Assembly: GCA_023392615.1 (NCBI GenBank)
Contig: JAEVYT010000002.1
Coordinates: forward strand, 62,001-126,000
Direction: 5' to 3'
DNA from: Bacillota bacterium
GTDB lineage: Bacteria > Bacillota > Clostridia > Lachnospirales > Lachnospiraceae
DNA: 64,000 nt
Shown here: positions 54,720 through 63,957 of the stretch, piece by piece
How the letters are laid out: the number at the start of each line of letters is the position of its first letter
Numbering within the stretch: position 1 is the first letter of the stretch
Translations under genes and position numbers: made by a program
Notes under the pieces: generated by a model
What the model saw: only the letters and a program-made list of their open reading frames with translations
What the model was told of the DNA's origin: nothing
Database searches by the model: none

Positions 54720-56213
54720 TTGAAATTAAAGGACAGGTTATTGACCGCATTTTTTATAATGATTGCTCTTCCGATCATCCTGCTATCCGTTGCGGCAGGA
54801 ACCATTGTAAGATTTCAAACGAATTCCGTTCAGCAGTCCTATGATGTTGAGGCGGATACGATTCAAATATTGACCAGACCCATACAAATATTGAATTTGC
54901 TTACACGTGGGACGTATAACGAGATTAAGTTGGCAGCACTGAAAACTCCGGAGAAACTGGAGGATAAGTCATATATTCAAAATATCAATAAAGAACTTAG
55001 CTATAAATATTCCTTTGTTTCAATTCGTAAAAATGGCAAATTTATTTTCACTGGAAATAAAGATAAATTAAATATGATTTCTGGTGAACTGCAAGAGTTT
55101 GGTGTATATAATACAGATGTTGATGGTGGTATGTATATCGGTAGTAAGCATCCGTTTTTAGTAAAATCGCAGGACTTCTATTTTTCGGATGGTGGAGAAG
55201 GCACAATCTTTGTAATAACAGACTTGAATATGCTGTTTCCTCAAATTAAGGCAGTTATTACCCAAAGTGTTATTTCTTTTTTGGTAATCATAACCTTTAC
55301 CGGAGTATTACTGATGTTTTGGATATACCGAAGTATACTCAGGCCACTAAATCGATTGCGTGCCGGTATGAATCAGATTAAAGAAGGAGATTTGGAATAT
55401 TCAGTTCAAACGGTGACAAATGATGAAATTGGGCAAATCTGTGAAGACTTTGAGGAGATGAGAATTAGGCTGAAGGAACAGATTGAAAGTCGCCTTCAGT
55501 ATGAGGAGGATATCAAAGAGTTAATCAGTAATATATCGCATGATTTGAAAACACCACTTACTGCGATAAAGGGATATTCGGAAGGATTGCTTGATGGTGT
55601 TGCGGTAACTCCGGAGAAGCAGGAGAAATATATCAAGACCATCTTCACCAAGGCAAATGATATGTCAATCCTTGTGGATGAGCTTGCTTTTTATGCTAAG
55701 ATTGATTGTAATACGGTACCTTACTCCTTTAAGGAGATTAATATTCAAGAATACTTTGATGACTGTATTGAAGACCTTGCCCTTGACCTAGAGGTAAAGA
55801 ACATAGAGATTAAGTATGAGAATGATTTGAATAAACAGACTTATGTCGTAGCGGATGCGGAGCAGTTAAAAAGAGTTATTAATAATATTATTGGTAATGC
55901 GGTGAAGTATATAGATAAGAGTAAAGGCATTATACAAATTCGTATTCATGATTTTGGTAATTTTGTTCAAATAGAAATTGAAGATAACGGAATAGGGATT
56001 CCACAAGCGGATATTCCATATATCTTTGACCGGTTTTATCGTGCAGATGCTTCCAGAAATTCTAAAAAGGGCGGAAGTGGACTGGGTCTTGCGATATCAA
56101 AGAAGATTATTGAAGATCATTCCGGAAGAATATGGGCTAAGAGTGAACAGGGTATGGGAACTACCATTATATTTACCCTAAAGAAGAGTTTTAAGAGCGA
56201 AGAAGAGCTTTAA
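54720..56213 (+). CDS. Membrane sensor histidine kinase
   Basis: About 497 aa: membrane helix at about 8-30, an extracellular domain of about 150 residues, a second helix at about 183-205, HAMP (about 206-258), HisKA with ISHDLKTPLTAIKG, and HATPase_c with an N-box (NNIIGNAVKYI), DNGIGIP, DRFYRADASR and GSGLGLAIS. The start is taken as TTG 54720, with GAGGAG nine bases upstream; TTG 54687 would add eleven residues. It phosphorylates the regulator encoded 20 bases downstream. The signal is unknown. Confidence 0.93.
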   Translation: MKLKDRLLTAFFIMIALPIILLSVAAGTIVRFQTNSVQQSYDVEADTIQILTRPIQILNLLTRGTYNEIKLAALKTPEKLEDKSYIQNINKELSYKYSFVSIRKNGKFIFTGNKDKLNMISGELQEFGVYNTDVDGGMYIGSKHPFLVKSQDFYFSDGGEGTIFVITDLNMLFPQIKAVITQSVISFLVIITFTGVLLMFWIYRSILRPLNRLRAGMNQIKEGDLEYSVQTVTNDEIGQICEDFEEMRIRLKEQIESRLQYEEDIKELISNISHDLKTPLTAIKGYSEGLLDGVAVTPEKQEKYIKTIFTKANDMSILVDELAFYAKIDCNTVPYSFKEINIQEYFDDCIEDLALDLEVKNIEIKYENDLNKQTYVVADAEQLKRVINNIIGNAVKYIDKSKGIIQIRIHDFGNFVQIEIEDNGIGIPQADIPYIFDRFYRADASRNSKKGGSGLGLAISKKIIEDHSGRIWAKSEQGMGTTIIFTLKKSFKSEEEL

Positions 56214-56233
56214 ATACGATAAGGAGTGATAGA

Positions 56234-56923
56234 ATGAATAGAATATTGATTGTAGAAGATGAACTTGCGATTGCTGAACTGGAAAAAGATTATTTGGAGC
56301 TTAGCGGCTTCGAGGTTGAAGTAGAAACGATGGGTGATGTTGGAGCTGAACGCGCGTTAAACGAAGAGTTCGAATTAGTAATTCTTGACTTGATGCTCCC
56401 CAATATGGATGGTTTTGAAATCTGCAAGAAGATTAGAGAAGTAAAAAATATACCGGTTATTATGGTATCCGCAAAGAAAGATGATATTGATAAAATCAGA
56501 GGATTAGGGCTGGGTGCAGATGATTACATGACAAAACCATTTAGTCCAAGTGAATTGGTAGCGCGAGTGAAAGCGCATCTTGCAAGATACGACAGACTGA
56601 TCGGTTCAGGAGTAAAAGAAAATGAATTGATTGAAATAAGAGGGTTAAAGATTGACAAAACAGCCAGAAGAGTATTTTTGAATGGAGAGGAGAAAATCTT
56701 TACCACCAAGGAATTTGATTTATTAACCTTCTTGGCAGAGCATCCAAATCATGTTTATACCAAAGAGGAGCTCTTCCGTGATATCTGGGATATGGAATCC
56801 GTGGGTGATATAGCCACGGTTACAGTGCACATTAAAAAGATCCGAGAAAAGATTGAGTTTAATACCTCGAAACCTCAATATATCGAAACTATCTGGGGTG
56901 TAGGTTATCGATTTAAGGTATAA
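56234..56923 (+). CDS. OmpR/PhoB-family response regulator
   Basis: A 229-aa protein with a receiver (acidic pair VEDE, phosphoacceptor in LVILDLMLPNMDG, conserved lysine in MTKPFSP) and a winged-helix output (LTFLAEHPNHVYTKEELFRDIW, then TVHIKKIREKI). It pairs with the kinase upstream. AAGGAGTG precedes the ATG. No transporter or obvious target gene lies adjacent. Confidence 0.95.
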   Translation: MNRILIVEDELAIAELEKDYLELSGFEVEVETMGDVGAERALNEEFELVILDLMLPNMDGFEICKKIREVKNIPVIMVSAKKDDIDKIRGLGLGADDYMTKPFSPSELVARVKAHLARYDRLIGSGVKENELIEIRGLKIDKTARRVFLNGEEKIFTTKEFDLLTFLAEHPNHVYTKEELFRDIWDMESVGDIATVTVHIKKIREKIEFNTSKPQYIETIWGVGYRFKV

Positions 56924-56937
56924 TATTAATTAAATTA

Positions 56938-57064
56938 GGGCTGATGAGAATTTTTATTTTAGGAAAAACCAAACTACCGCACATAAGATATTAGTTAAAT
57001 ATTATGTATGATGGTAATATGATATGGATCCTAATGAGATAATTCACATCAGCCCAGATTTTAA
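56938..57064. terminator. Long-range bidirectional terminator
   Basis: GGGCTGATGAGAATT (56938-56952) pairs with AATTCACATCAGCCC (57041-57055) with one internal mismatch region; a T-rich run follows. It closes the two-component operon against a convergent gene. Confidence 0.75.
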
Positions 57065-57098
57065 GTTTATTATCAGTTTATATGTAAATGCACTCGTA

Positions 57099-57401
57099 TT
57101 ATTTCGCTCCTGCCGATAGATCTTTACAAATAATACTTTCAATTGTGGAAACAAGAAGAGCAAGGATGGCAAGAACAACGATTAACAAGGGAATCTTGAT
57201 CCATATAAATACACGAAGCATCTCCATAATATATACGATGGATAAAATACCAAGGAGTGCAGAGGCAAAGGTTACATAGCTTAATTTTTGTTTAACGGAT
57301 TCAAATACTAACTTATGGCAGTTTTTGCATTGTAATTTTGCTTTTGATTCCCACCATTTGCAGGTAACAACATCATGACAGTGTGGACATACGTATTTCA
57401 T
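57099..57401 (-). CDS. Small zinc-ribbon membrane protein
   Basis: A 100-aa protein. CPHC at residues 5-8 and CKNC at about 26-29 form a zinc ribbon, followed by two membrane helices (about 43-60 and 66-88). AGGAGC precedes the ATG at 57401. Unknown function. Confidence 0.75.
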   Translation of the reverse strand: MKYVCPHCHDVVTCKWWESKAKLQCKNCHKLVFESVKQKLSYVTFASALLGILSIVYIMEMLRVFIWIKIPLLIVVLAILALLVSTIESIICKDLSAGAK

Positions 57402-57479
57402 ATGAGAGCTCCTTTGATTTAAATTGCTGTGTTTATAGTTACTTAGTATTCATGCATCATTAAAAAGATTGGCATAAAC

Positions 57480-58307
57480 TTAAATGACTTTTACCTGTAT
57501 TTTATAATAAAATTGACGCTCTTGCTCGGTATCCCTAGGATATTCAGAGATTACTTCGCAAAAATAGTCACCGTCGATATGATAATTCCTACGTTTTACT
57601 TCGGTCAAAAGCATTGATGCAAACTCCTTCTCTTTATAGAATCCGGAACAGCACATTGATAAGTAGGAACCGGGAGGGATGTCTTCTATCGAAGGATACT
57701 TTGTACTATCTTCATCAGTTAATAAGAAAATCTCATCACTATACAGATGGGAGGAAGTAAGATGAGAATTTCGTATTATAGTGCCAGCGTTACAAAAATA
57801 CACCATCGGAAAGTCGATTTCCAGTAGATGATTCTTCAATAATCGCAGGTTATATTCATAATGCTTATAGTCATGATCAAGAATATTATAACCCGTATTA
57901 TATACGATAATTTTTCGCGGTGGAATATATTCTAGGAATACTTCACCTACCCGAGGCATTGTAAGATAACGATTGTAATTATCCATGGTTCTCTGTATGG
58001 ATTTCTTACATAGTTCGAGTCTCTTTATCTCAGCTTCTATTTCATTAAATCGTTTTTTCAAATTCTGCTGCATGGAATCAACATTTGCAATCTCTTCTTG
58101 AATCTGTTTTAAAGAAAATCCCATGTGTTTATAATATTGAATCATATCCAGCGTGGCGGATTGGCCGATCGTATAATAACGGTAGCCAGTCTTTTCATTA
58201 ATAATTTGAGGCTTGAGTAAACCAATCTTATCGTACAGTCGCAAAGTCTGCTCGGATACTTGATTTAGTTCCGCCATTTTTCCGATTGATATCTGATCCA
58301 GTTCCAA
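57480..58307 (-). CDS. MerR family transcriptional regulator with effector-binding domain
   Basis: A 275-aa regulator. The N-terminal 70 residues are a MerR winged helix (ISIGKMAELNQVSEQTLRLYDKIGLL, then YRYYTIGQ), then a coiled coil (about 80-115) and a C-terminal about 150-residue domain like the GyrI/BltR effector-binding fold. It probably senses a hydrophobic compound. The start is TTG 58307, with GGAGG seven bases upstream. It faces away from the aldehyde dehydrogenase across a 431-base gap. Confidence 0.9.
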   Translation of the reverse strand: MELDQISIGKMAELNQVSEQTLRLYDKIGLLKPQIINEKTGYRYYTIGQSATLDMIQYYKHMGFSLKQIQEEIANVDSMQQNLKKRFNEIEAEIKRLELCKKSIQRTMDNYNRYLTMPRVGEVFLEYIPPRKIIVYNTGYNILDHDYKHYEYNLRLLKNHLLEIDFPMVYFCNAGTIIRNSHLTSSHLYSDEIFLLTDEDSTKYPSIEDIPPGSYLSMCCSGFYKEKEFASMLLTEVKRRNYHIDGDYFCEVISEYPRDTEQERQFYYKIQVKVI

Positions 58308-58360
58308 GAATACGCCTCCTTTCCTTCGTGGTAATGATGCCTCTTGATGTGAGCTTGTTC

Positions 58361-58374
58361 TTTACCATGGTAAA
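58361..58374. promoter_or_regulatory. 14-bp perfect palindrome near the MerR gene
   Basis: TTTACCATGGTAAA, 54 bases upstream of the merR start. A plausible operator for autoregulation. Confidence 0.45.
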
Positions 58375-58456
58375 TGAAGAAAGATACATATGTTAAGTAT
58401 AAAATCTAATAATAAATTGTCAAGTAATATATCGAGTAGAGTAAAACTTTATAGAT

Positions 58457-58676
58457 GGTATAAGGTTCGTGAATGTATAAACAACTCTTTAGAATTGTAA
58501 ATAATGATATAAACACAGTCCGATTTTCCCCTGTATCCTAGAAAGGGTAGGCAAGAGAGCTTATAATAGTAAAAGAGTATGCTATCAACAATTTGGAAAA
58601 ATGACGAAAATATACATAAATGAAAGTGAATAATTCATACAACTTAGTGTATTGACTCTGGAGTTGGTATAAGGTT
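58457..58676 (+). repeat. Two GGTATAAGGTT motifs in the MerR-ALDH gap
   Basis: GGTATAAGGTT occurs at 58457-58467 and 58666-58676. The second follows TTGACT (58652-58657) and an ACTC-TG-GAGT palindrome, the general look of a long-spacer MerR-controlled promoter. The rest of the 431-base gap shows no gene. Confidence 0.45.
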
Positions 58677-58738
58677 TTCAATTAATACAAAGCTATTACA
58701 AGGAAAGCATAGTGGGAATTATGGAAGGAGGCAACATA

Positions 58739-60217
58739 ATGGAAATTTTTAAGAATTATATTAATGGGGAATGGGTAGACGGCACATCCGGTAAAGTTAT
58801 TGAGGTAATTAATCCGGCGAATGAAGAGATTATTGCATTGGTTTCTGAAAGCAGTGTAGAGGATACCAGAAAAGCTATTGCAGCAGCGAAGGAATCCTTC
58901 TATGTAACACGTGAGTGGAGGGATATGGATTCTCAACAGCGTGGGGATATCTTATTAAAGATTGCGGACGCAATAGAAGCTCGTATAGATGAGCTTACGC
59001 TGTTGGATACCCTTGATAACGGAAAACCTCTTCGTGAGGCTCAAGGGGATATTGATGATGGAGTACATACCTTCCGTTATTATGCGGGTTTAATTAAAGC
59101 ACCTTATGGTGGGGTATACGATGTAAACGGCAATTTTGGAAAAATGCATTCCTATACTGTACATGAGCCGGTAGGCGTTGTGGCGCAGATTACTCCATGG
59201 AATTATCCGTTCCTTATGTCGGTATGGAAGCTTGCTCCTGCATTGGCAGCCGGCAATAGTATCGTGTTCAAGCCAAGTCCGAAGGCTCCGTTGTCAACAA
59301 TTAAGTTATTTGAGATCTTTGAAGAAGTAGGTTTACCAAAGGGATGTGTGAATCTTCTTCAGGGAGACGCAGAGGTTGGATCTGAAATGGGTAAGAATAT
59401 AGATGTAGATATGATTACCTTTACGGGAAGTACAAAGGTTGGTCAAAACTTAATGGTTGCAGCAGCAGAAAACGTGAAAAAAATTGGATTGGAGCTAGGT
59501 GGTAAATCTCCGAACGTTATCTTTGGTGACGCAGACCTTGATGGTGCAGTAGAATGGGCAATGATTGGTATCTTCTTTAATCAGGGAGAGGTGTGTTCCG
59601 CCGGTTCAAGAATTATTATTGAGAAATCGATTAAGGATGAATTCGTAAAGCGATTGGTTAAAAAAGCACAGGCTATGACCATTGGAGATGGTAGAGAGAA
59701 TCCGGATTTAGGACCATTGATTACTAAGAAGGATATGGAAAAAGTACTGAACTATATTCAAATCGGTATAGAAGAAGGAGCTACCCTGGTGTATGGTGGT
59801 GAGCGCTACACAGAGGGTGAATGTGCAAAGGGTTACTTTGTAAAGCCAACTATATTTGATAATTGCACCCCAGATATGAAGATAGTTAGAGAAGAAATCT
59901 TTGGACCGGTCGTAACAATTCAAACTTTTGATACAGAAGAGGAAGCAGTTGCAATGGCAAATGATACAATCTATGGTCTTGCTGGTGCAGTATTCACATC
60001 TGATTTAACCCGTGCTTATCGAGTAATAAAAGAAATTCGTGCTGGTATTACCTGGATTAATTGCTATAATCCAACTTATAACGAAGCACCCTGGGGCGGC
60101 TATAAGATGAGCGGTATCGGACGTGACCTTGGCGTTCATGGACTTGAAGAATATCAGGAGATAAAACAGATTAATGTTAACTTAACACCGGGTGTGGTTG
60201 GATGGTATGAGCATTAA
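58739..60217 (+). CDS. NAD(P)-dependent aldehyde dehydrogenase
   Basis: A 492-aa ALDH of the betaine-aldehyde-dehydrogenase-like branch. PWNYPF, FTGSTKVG, the catalytic glutamate in LELGGKSPN and catalytic cysteine in GEVCSAG are all present. The true substrate is unknown. The start is ATG 58739, with GGAGG upstream. It may be MerR-regulated. Confidence 0.93.
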   Translation: MEIFKNYINGEWVDGTSGKVIEVINPANEEIIALVSESSVEDTRKAIAAAKESFYVTREWRDMDSQQRGDILLKIADAIEARIDELTLLDTLDNGKPLREAQGDIDDGVHTFRYYAGLIKAPYGGVYDVNGNFGKMHSYTVHEPVGVVAQITPWNYPFLMSVWKLAPALAAGNSIVFKPSPKAPLSTIKLFEIFEEVGLPKGCVNLLQGDAEVGSEMGKNIDVDMITFTGSTKVGQNLMVAAAENVKKIGLELGGKSPNVIFGDADLDGAVEWAMIGIFFNQGEVCSAGSRIIIEKSIKDEFVKRLVKKAQAMTIGDGRENPDLGPLITKKDMEKVLNYIQIGIEEGATLVYGGERYTEGECAKGYFVKPTIFDNCTPDMKIVREEIFGPVVTIQTFDTEEEAVAMANDTIYGLAGAVFTSDLTRAYRVIKEIRAGITWINCYNPTYNEAPWGGYKMSGIGRDLGVHGLEEYQEIKQINVNLTPGVVGWYEH

Positions 60218-60246
60218 ATATTATCCCTACTAATTTAGTATGACTA

Positions 60247-60275
60247 TTGACAAAGATTAGTGAAGATGTTAAAAT
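60247..60275 (+). promoter_or_regulatory. Strong promoter of the TM1266-ABC operon
   Basis: Consensus TTGACA (60247-60252), 17-base spacer, TAAAAT (60270-60275). Start predicted near 60282, giving a leader of about 150 bases. Confidence 0.8.
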
Positions 60276-60387
60276 TATCCTAGCCAATTCTTAAGGGTAT
60301 CTGAGGGAAAGGCATAGGAGATAACATTAAAATCGTTCTGAAGATCGGAATATTCGGTAAAAAGACGATGTTATAATGGTTGAAGTT
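60273..60387 (+). promoter_or_regulatory. Candidate riboswitch-like leader of unknown ligand
   Basis: TTATCCTAGCC (from about 60275) can pair with GGCATAGGAGATAA (about 60321-60334) with single-base bulges. Purine-rich loop GGGTATCTGAGGGAAA lies between. A terminator follows before the ribosome site. This is the usual aptamer-plus-terminator layout, but no known class matches. The start of the pairing overlaps the -10, so the exact 5' end is uncertain. Confidence 0.4.
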
Positions 60388-60419
60388 AATCCCTATGCTG
60401 TATGGCATAGGGATTTTTT
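60388..60419 (+). terminator. Leader terminator (attenuator) before the TM1266 gene
   Basis: AATCCCTATGC (60388-60398) pairs with GCATAGGGATT (60405-60415), then more T. It ends one base before the GGAGG ribosome site of the next gene, so read-through must be controlled. Confidence 0.85.
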
Positions 60420-60432
60420 GGAGGATAATCAG

Positions 60433-60678
60433 TTGGAAACCAGAGTTGCATTGATTGGCATTATTGTTGAAGATGTTGATGCTGTCGAAAAATTAAATGG
60501 GCTGCTGCATGATTACGGACAGTATATTATAGGCAGAATGGGAATCCCTTATAGAGAGAAGAACATAAATATTATAAGTGTAGTTGTGAATGCACAAGCT
60601 GATATTATTAGTACCTTGGCAGGCAAGTTGGGTATGATAAAAGGTGTTAGCGTTAAAACAGTTTACTCTAAGAAGTAA
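60433..60678 (+). CDS. TM1266-family regulator (iron-only hydrogenase system regulator)
   Basis: An 81-aa protein starting at TTG 60433, with GGAGG nine bases upstream, reading ETRVALIGIIVED. It matches the TM1266/NikR-C-like ACT-type fold family, usually annotated as putative iron-only hydrogenase system regulator. A longer frame begins at ATG 60376, but it runs through the terminator hairpin and is not believable. It opens an operon with an ABC transporter, suggesting a ligand-sensing role. Confidence 0.88.
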   Translation: METRVALIGIIVEDVDAVEKLNGLLHDYGQYIIGRMGIPYREKNINIISVVVNAQADIISTLAGKLGMIKGVSVKTVYSKK

Positions 60679-60818
60679 TTATATAGATAGACTGAGTGAT
60701 ATAGAGATGATGTACTGCTTGTTTGCAGCAGAGTAGTAAATCCTTGGCACAATTCAAATTCGCGCAAGGTTATATTTGGAGTTGTATGTTTAACCGAAGG
60801 ATAGAACGGAGTATTAAC

Positions 60819-61865
60819 ATGAAACGGAACTTGTTGATTTTACTTATGTTAATAAGCGCAGTGCTATTTACAGCCTGCACTACAAAAACGAAGTCAGATA
60901 TTAAAGCAACGCCAGCACCAACAGGAGCTACCGCATCAGAATCTCCGGAAGTAACAGAAGGACAAAAAGAAAAAGTTAAGATAAATATCACGGCATTAAA
61001 GGGACCAACCGCTATTGGTATGGTTAAAGTTATGGACGATTCCGCGTCTGGTAAGACAGCAAATGATTATGACTTTAAGATAGCCGGAGCTCCGGAAGAG
61101 CTTACGGTAGGTATTGTAAAAGGAGATATTGATATAGCAGCTGTGCCTTGTAACCTTGCATCGGTTTTATATAATAAGACAAATGGGGCTATAAAAATGG
61201 CAGGTATTAATACACTCGGAGTGCTCTATATTGTAGAGACAGGAGATACTATAAAAACGGTAGAGGATTTGAAAGGCAAAACAATATACTCGACCGGACT
61301 TGGAACAACGCCACAGTACACGTTGAACTATTTACTAACCTCACATGGTATCAATCCAGAAAAGGATGTCACTATTGAGTATAAAAGTGAGCCAACAGAG
61401 GTGGCTTCCTTACTTGAGAAGTCAGGAAATGCGATTGCCATGCTTCCGCAGCCCTATGTAACCACTGTTATGATGAAAAATCCCAAAGTACATATTGCAC
61501 TAGATGTAGCAAAGGAATGGGATAAATCAAGCAAGGGTGGAAGCTCGGTTGTAACTGGAGTAGTTATTGTGAATAAGAAATTCCTAGAGAAGAATCAGCA
61601 GGCATTTGATGATTTTATGAAGGAATATAAGAAATCTTCTACATTCGTTAATTTAAATAAAGAGGAAGCATCGGCTTTGGTTGAAAAGTTTGACATATTT
61701 AAAGCTGCTCCTATAAAAAAAGCAATTCCATATTGCAATATCACTATGATTCAGGGTGATGACATGAAGAAGAAGGTCAGTGGATATCTGGATACTCTGT
61801 TTAGGCAAAATCCTAAAGCAGTAGGTGGTAAGTTACCGGATGACAACTTCTATTATGTCCAGTAA
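60819..61865 (+). CDS. ABC transporter substrate-binding lipoprotein (NMT1/TauT type)
   Basis: About 348 aa with a lipoprotein signal peptide (lipobox LFTAC at about residues 18-22, then a Thr/Pro-rich linker) and an NMT1/SsuA-like two-lobed domain (GPTAIGMVKVM, DIAAVPCNLASVLYN, TIYSTGLGTTPQY). Possible ligands: nitrate, sulfonate, thiamine-precursor or riboflavin-type molecules; not decidable here. The start is ATG 60819, with GGAG upstream. Confidence 0.9.
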   Translation: MKRNLLILLMLISAVLFTACTTKTKSDIKATPAPTGATASESPEVTEGQKEKVKINITALKGPTAIGMVKVMDDSASGKTANDYDFKIAGAPEELTVGIVKGDIDIAAVPCNLASVLYNKTNGAIKMAGINTLGVLYIVETGDTIKTVEDLKGKTIYSTGLGTTPQYTLNYLLTSHGINPEKDVTIEYKSEPTEVASLLEKSGNAIAMLPQPYVTTVMMKNPKVHIALDVAKEWDKSSKGGSSVVTGVVIVNKKFLEKNQQAFDDFMKEYKKSSTFVNLNKEEASALVEKFDIFKAAPIKKAIPYCNITMIQGDDMKKKVSGYLDTLFRQNPKAVGGKLPDDNFYYVQ

Positions 61866-61933
61866 TGCTGAGAAGGCATTCATTTATTACGGTTATTATT
61901 CCCCAATAATAATATAGACAGGAGCTGATCCCG

Positions 61934-62731
61934 ATGGCAAAGAATAAGTCTATAAATCAATGGTGTAAAAGCTTTGGTTTTAAACTCTTTGCCGTCAGCT
62001 TCTGGTTCCTAATCTGGGAAGGTTTTAGCAGATTACTTGCCAGTAACATCTTACTTCCCTCTCCTTATTCTGTTTTACAATCACTATGTAAACTAATCGT
62101 CACTGCTCTGTTCTGGGAGACGATCTTATTTTCCTCGCTTCGAATCATAGCGGGATTTTTGTTAGCCCTTTTCGTAGGTACACTCTTGGCAGTTTTTTCT
62201 TTTCTAAATCGGTTTATCAAGGAGTTAATTATGCCTTTGATGAAAACCATACAAGCTATGCCAGTAGCCTCATTTATAATTATGGCTTTAGTATGGATAC
62301 AATCTAAAAATTTATCTGTTTTAACCTCCTTTTTAATGGTAATGCCACTAATTTATTCGAATATTTTACAAGGATTATTATCTGCGGATCAGAAGTTGTT
62401 GCAGATGGCGAAAGTTTTCCGTTTAAAGCACAGTATGCAAATTCGAGCAATTTATATACCTAGTGTAATTCCTTATTTTATCTCTGCAATCTCTGTTGGT
62501 ATGGGATTTTGTTGGAAGGCCGGTATCGCGGCTGAAGTTATAGGGAAGCCAGCAGGTTCAATTGGAAAGCAGCTGTACGAATCGGAGCTTAATCTTATGA
62601 TGGAGCAGTTGTTTGCCTGGACAATCGTCATTATTCTTATAAGTATAATATTTGAAAAAGCCGTCATGTTACTTTTACGATTGATTCACAAGGATGTGAT
62701 AATAAACAAGGATTTACATTCTGAGGTATAG
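61934..62731 (+). CDS. ABC transporter permease (SsuC/TauC type)
   Basis: A 265-aa permease with six predicted helices and the EAA-like loop VFRLKHSMQIRAIYIPSV. Typical of nitrate/sulfonate/bicarbonate-family importers. GGAGCTGA precedes the ATG at 61934. Works with the lipoprotein and ATPase around it. Confidence 0.92.
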   Translation: MAKNKSINQWCKSFGFKLFAVSFWFLIWEGFSRLLASNILLPSPYSVLQSLCKLIVTALFWETILFSSLRIIAGFLLALFVGTLLAVFSFLNRFIKELIMPLMKTIQAMPVASFIIMALVWIQSKNLSVLTSFLMVMPLIYSNILQGLLSADQKLLQMAKVFRLKHSMQIRAIYIPSVIPYFISAISVGMGFCWKAGIAAEVIGKPAGSIGKQLYESELNLMMEQLFAWTIVIILISIIFEKAVMLLLRLIHKDVIINKDLHSEV

Positions 62732-62749
62732 TAGGAGGTAGGAGCATTT

Positions 62750-63325
62750 ATGAATATTGAATTAATGCAAGTCTCTCTACAATTTAATGATAAACCTGTC
62801 TTGCAAAATATAAGTATGTCATTTGTAGAAGGAAAAATTACTTGCTTAATGGGAACATCGGGAAAAGGAAAGACGACTATACTTAATTTAATTATGGGGA
62901 TTATGAAACAAGATAGTGGTGAGCTCACGGGTAGCCAAGGATTACGAATTGCAGCAGTATTTCAGGAGGATCGATTAATCGAGCACTGGGATGGAATAAA
63001 GAATGTGAAGCTTGTCTGTGCTAAAGATATAAATGATGAGTATATTCAAGAAGAATTTAATAAGCTGGGTATTATAGATAGTATAGAGAAACCGGTTCGT
63101 GATTATAGCGGAGGGATGCGTCGCAGGGTTGCAATTCTACGAGCAATTCTTGCACCCAGTGATTTATTAATTTTAGATGAACCATTTCGTGGGTTTGATA
63201 CAGATTTAAAATATAAGGTGATAGATTATATAAAGGAAAATACGAAGGGAAGAACGGTTATAGTAGTTACACATGAGATTGAGGATGTAAAACGTTTGGA
63301 AGGTAATTTGATTACACTAGAGTGA
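62750..63325 (+). CDS. ABC transporter ATP-binding protein (SsuB/TauB-like, short)
   Basis: A 191-aa ATPase with Walker A GTSGKGKTT, signature YSGGMRRRVAILRA and Walker B LLILDEPFRGFD. It is shorter than the usual 240-260 residues, lacking part of the C-terminal region, but the core is complete. GTAGGAGGTAGG precedes ATG 62750. A terminator follows. Confidence 0.92.
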   Translation: MNIELMQVSLQFNDKPVLQNISMSFVEGKITCLMGTSGKGKTTILNLIMGIMKQDSGELTGSQGLRIAAVFQEDRLIEHWDGIKNVKLVCAKDINDEYIQEEFNKLGIIDSIEKPVRDYSGGMRRRVAILRAILAPSDLLILDEPFRGFDTDLKYKVIDYIKENTKGRTVIVVTHEIEDVKRLEGNLITLE

Positions 63326-63346
63326 TATAATTATCAGTTTGAGAAT

Positions 63347-63388
63347 GGCTCACTGTTGCTGAGAAAAAGTAACAGAGGAGCTTTTTTT
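63347..63388 (+). terminator. Terminator of the ABC operon
   Basis: GGCTCACTGTTGCT (63347-63360) pairs with AGTAACAGAGGAGC (63368-63381), with two mismatches, then seven T. Confidence 0.8.
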
Positions 63389-63512
63389 GCTTAAAAAGTA
63401 TAAAGCGATTGGTAGGTGTTAAGCTTGCGTTAATATGGTGTTTTATGGTAGATGCATAGGGAGGGATATGGTATAATTATTTTACAAATCAAGATATCTA
63501 TGGGGGTATATA

Positions 63513-63752
63513 ATGAGATCAATTAAAACGATGGTAGCTGGAATAGGGTTTATCGTATTAGCAATGTGTATGTATGTGCTAGATGCGAGCGGATTTGTAG
63601 AAGGATTAGCCATTATATCTTTTGTCTTAGGAGTAATACTATTCTTTGTTGGATTACGCATGAAGGTTGATAATGAGCCTCAGCCTACAAATGAAGAAGA
63701 TGAGATGGTAGAAAATGAATCAGAAAAAGATTATTATGAAGATGAAGAATAA
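63513..63752 (+). CDS. Small two-helix membrane protein with acidic tail
   Basis: A 79-aa protein: two membrane helices (about 5-25 and 30-48) and an acidic C-terminus (EEDEMVENESEKDYYEDEE). GGGGG precedes ATG 63513, and a TATAAT lies at about 63473. Function unknown. Confidence 0.65.
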   Translation: MRSIKTMVAGIGFIVLAMCMYVLDASGFVEGLAIISFVLGVILFFVGLRMKVDNEPQPTNEEDEMVENESEKDYYEDEE

Positions 63753-63957
63753 TGAATATAAATGGTTTGTAAAATGAGTTAGTATTAATATGCTTGAGCT
63801 TTCTCAGTTGAGGTAATAATAATTTAGGATACGCACGATTTGGCGCTATCTCAGTCCTTGAAAATAATGTCTTTTGATTAATGGTTGTGTTTTTTATTTG
63901 GTTGGGCTATAATACTGTAAAACTATTTATAGAGTGAGTTGAAGAGAGAGGTTAATC

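Noticed and set aside
60273..60387. TPP, FMN or guanidine riboswitch
   Set aside because: The conserved core strings of these classes are not present; only a CTGAG string resembles TPP.
60376..60432. N-terminal extension of the TM1266 gene from an ATG at 60376
   Set aside because: The 19 codons run through an intrinsic terminator hairpin and the GGAGG ribosome site; TTG 60433 gives the normal family length.
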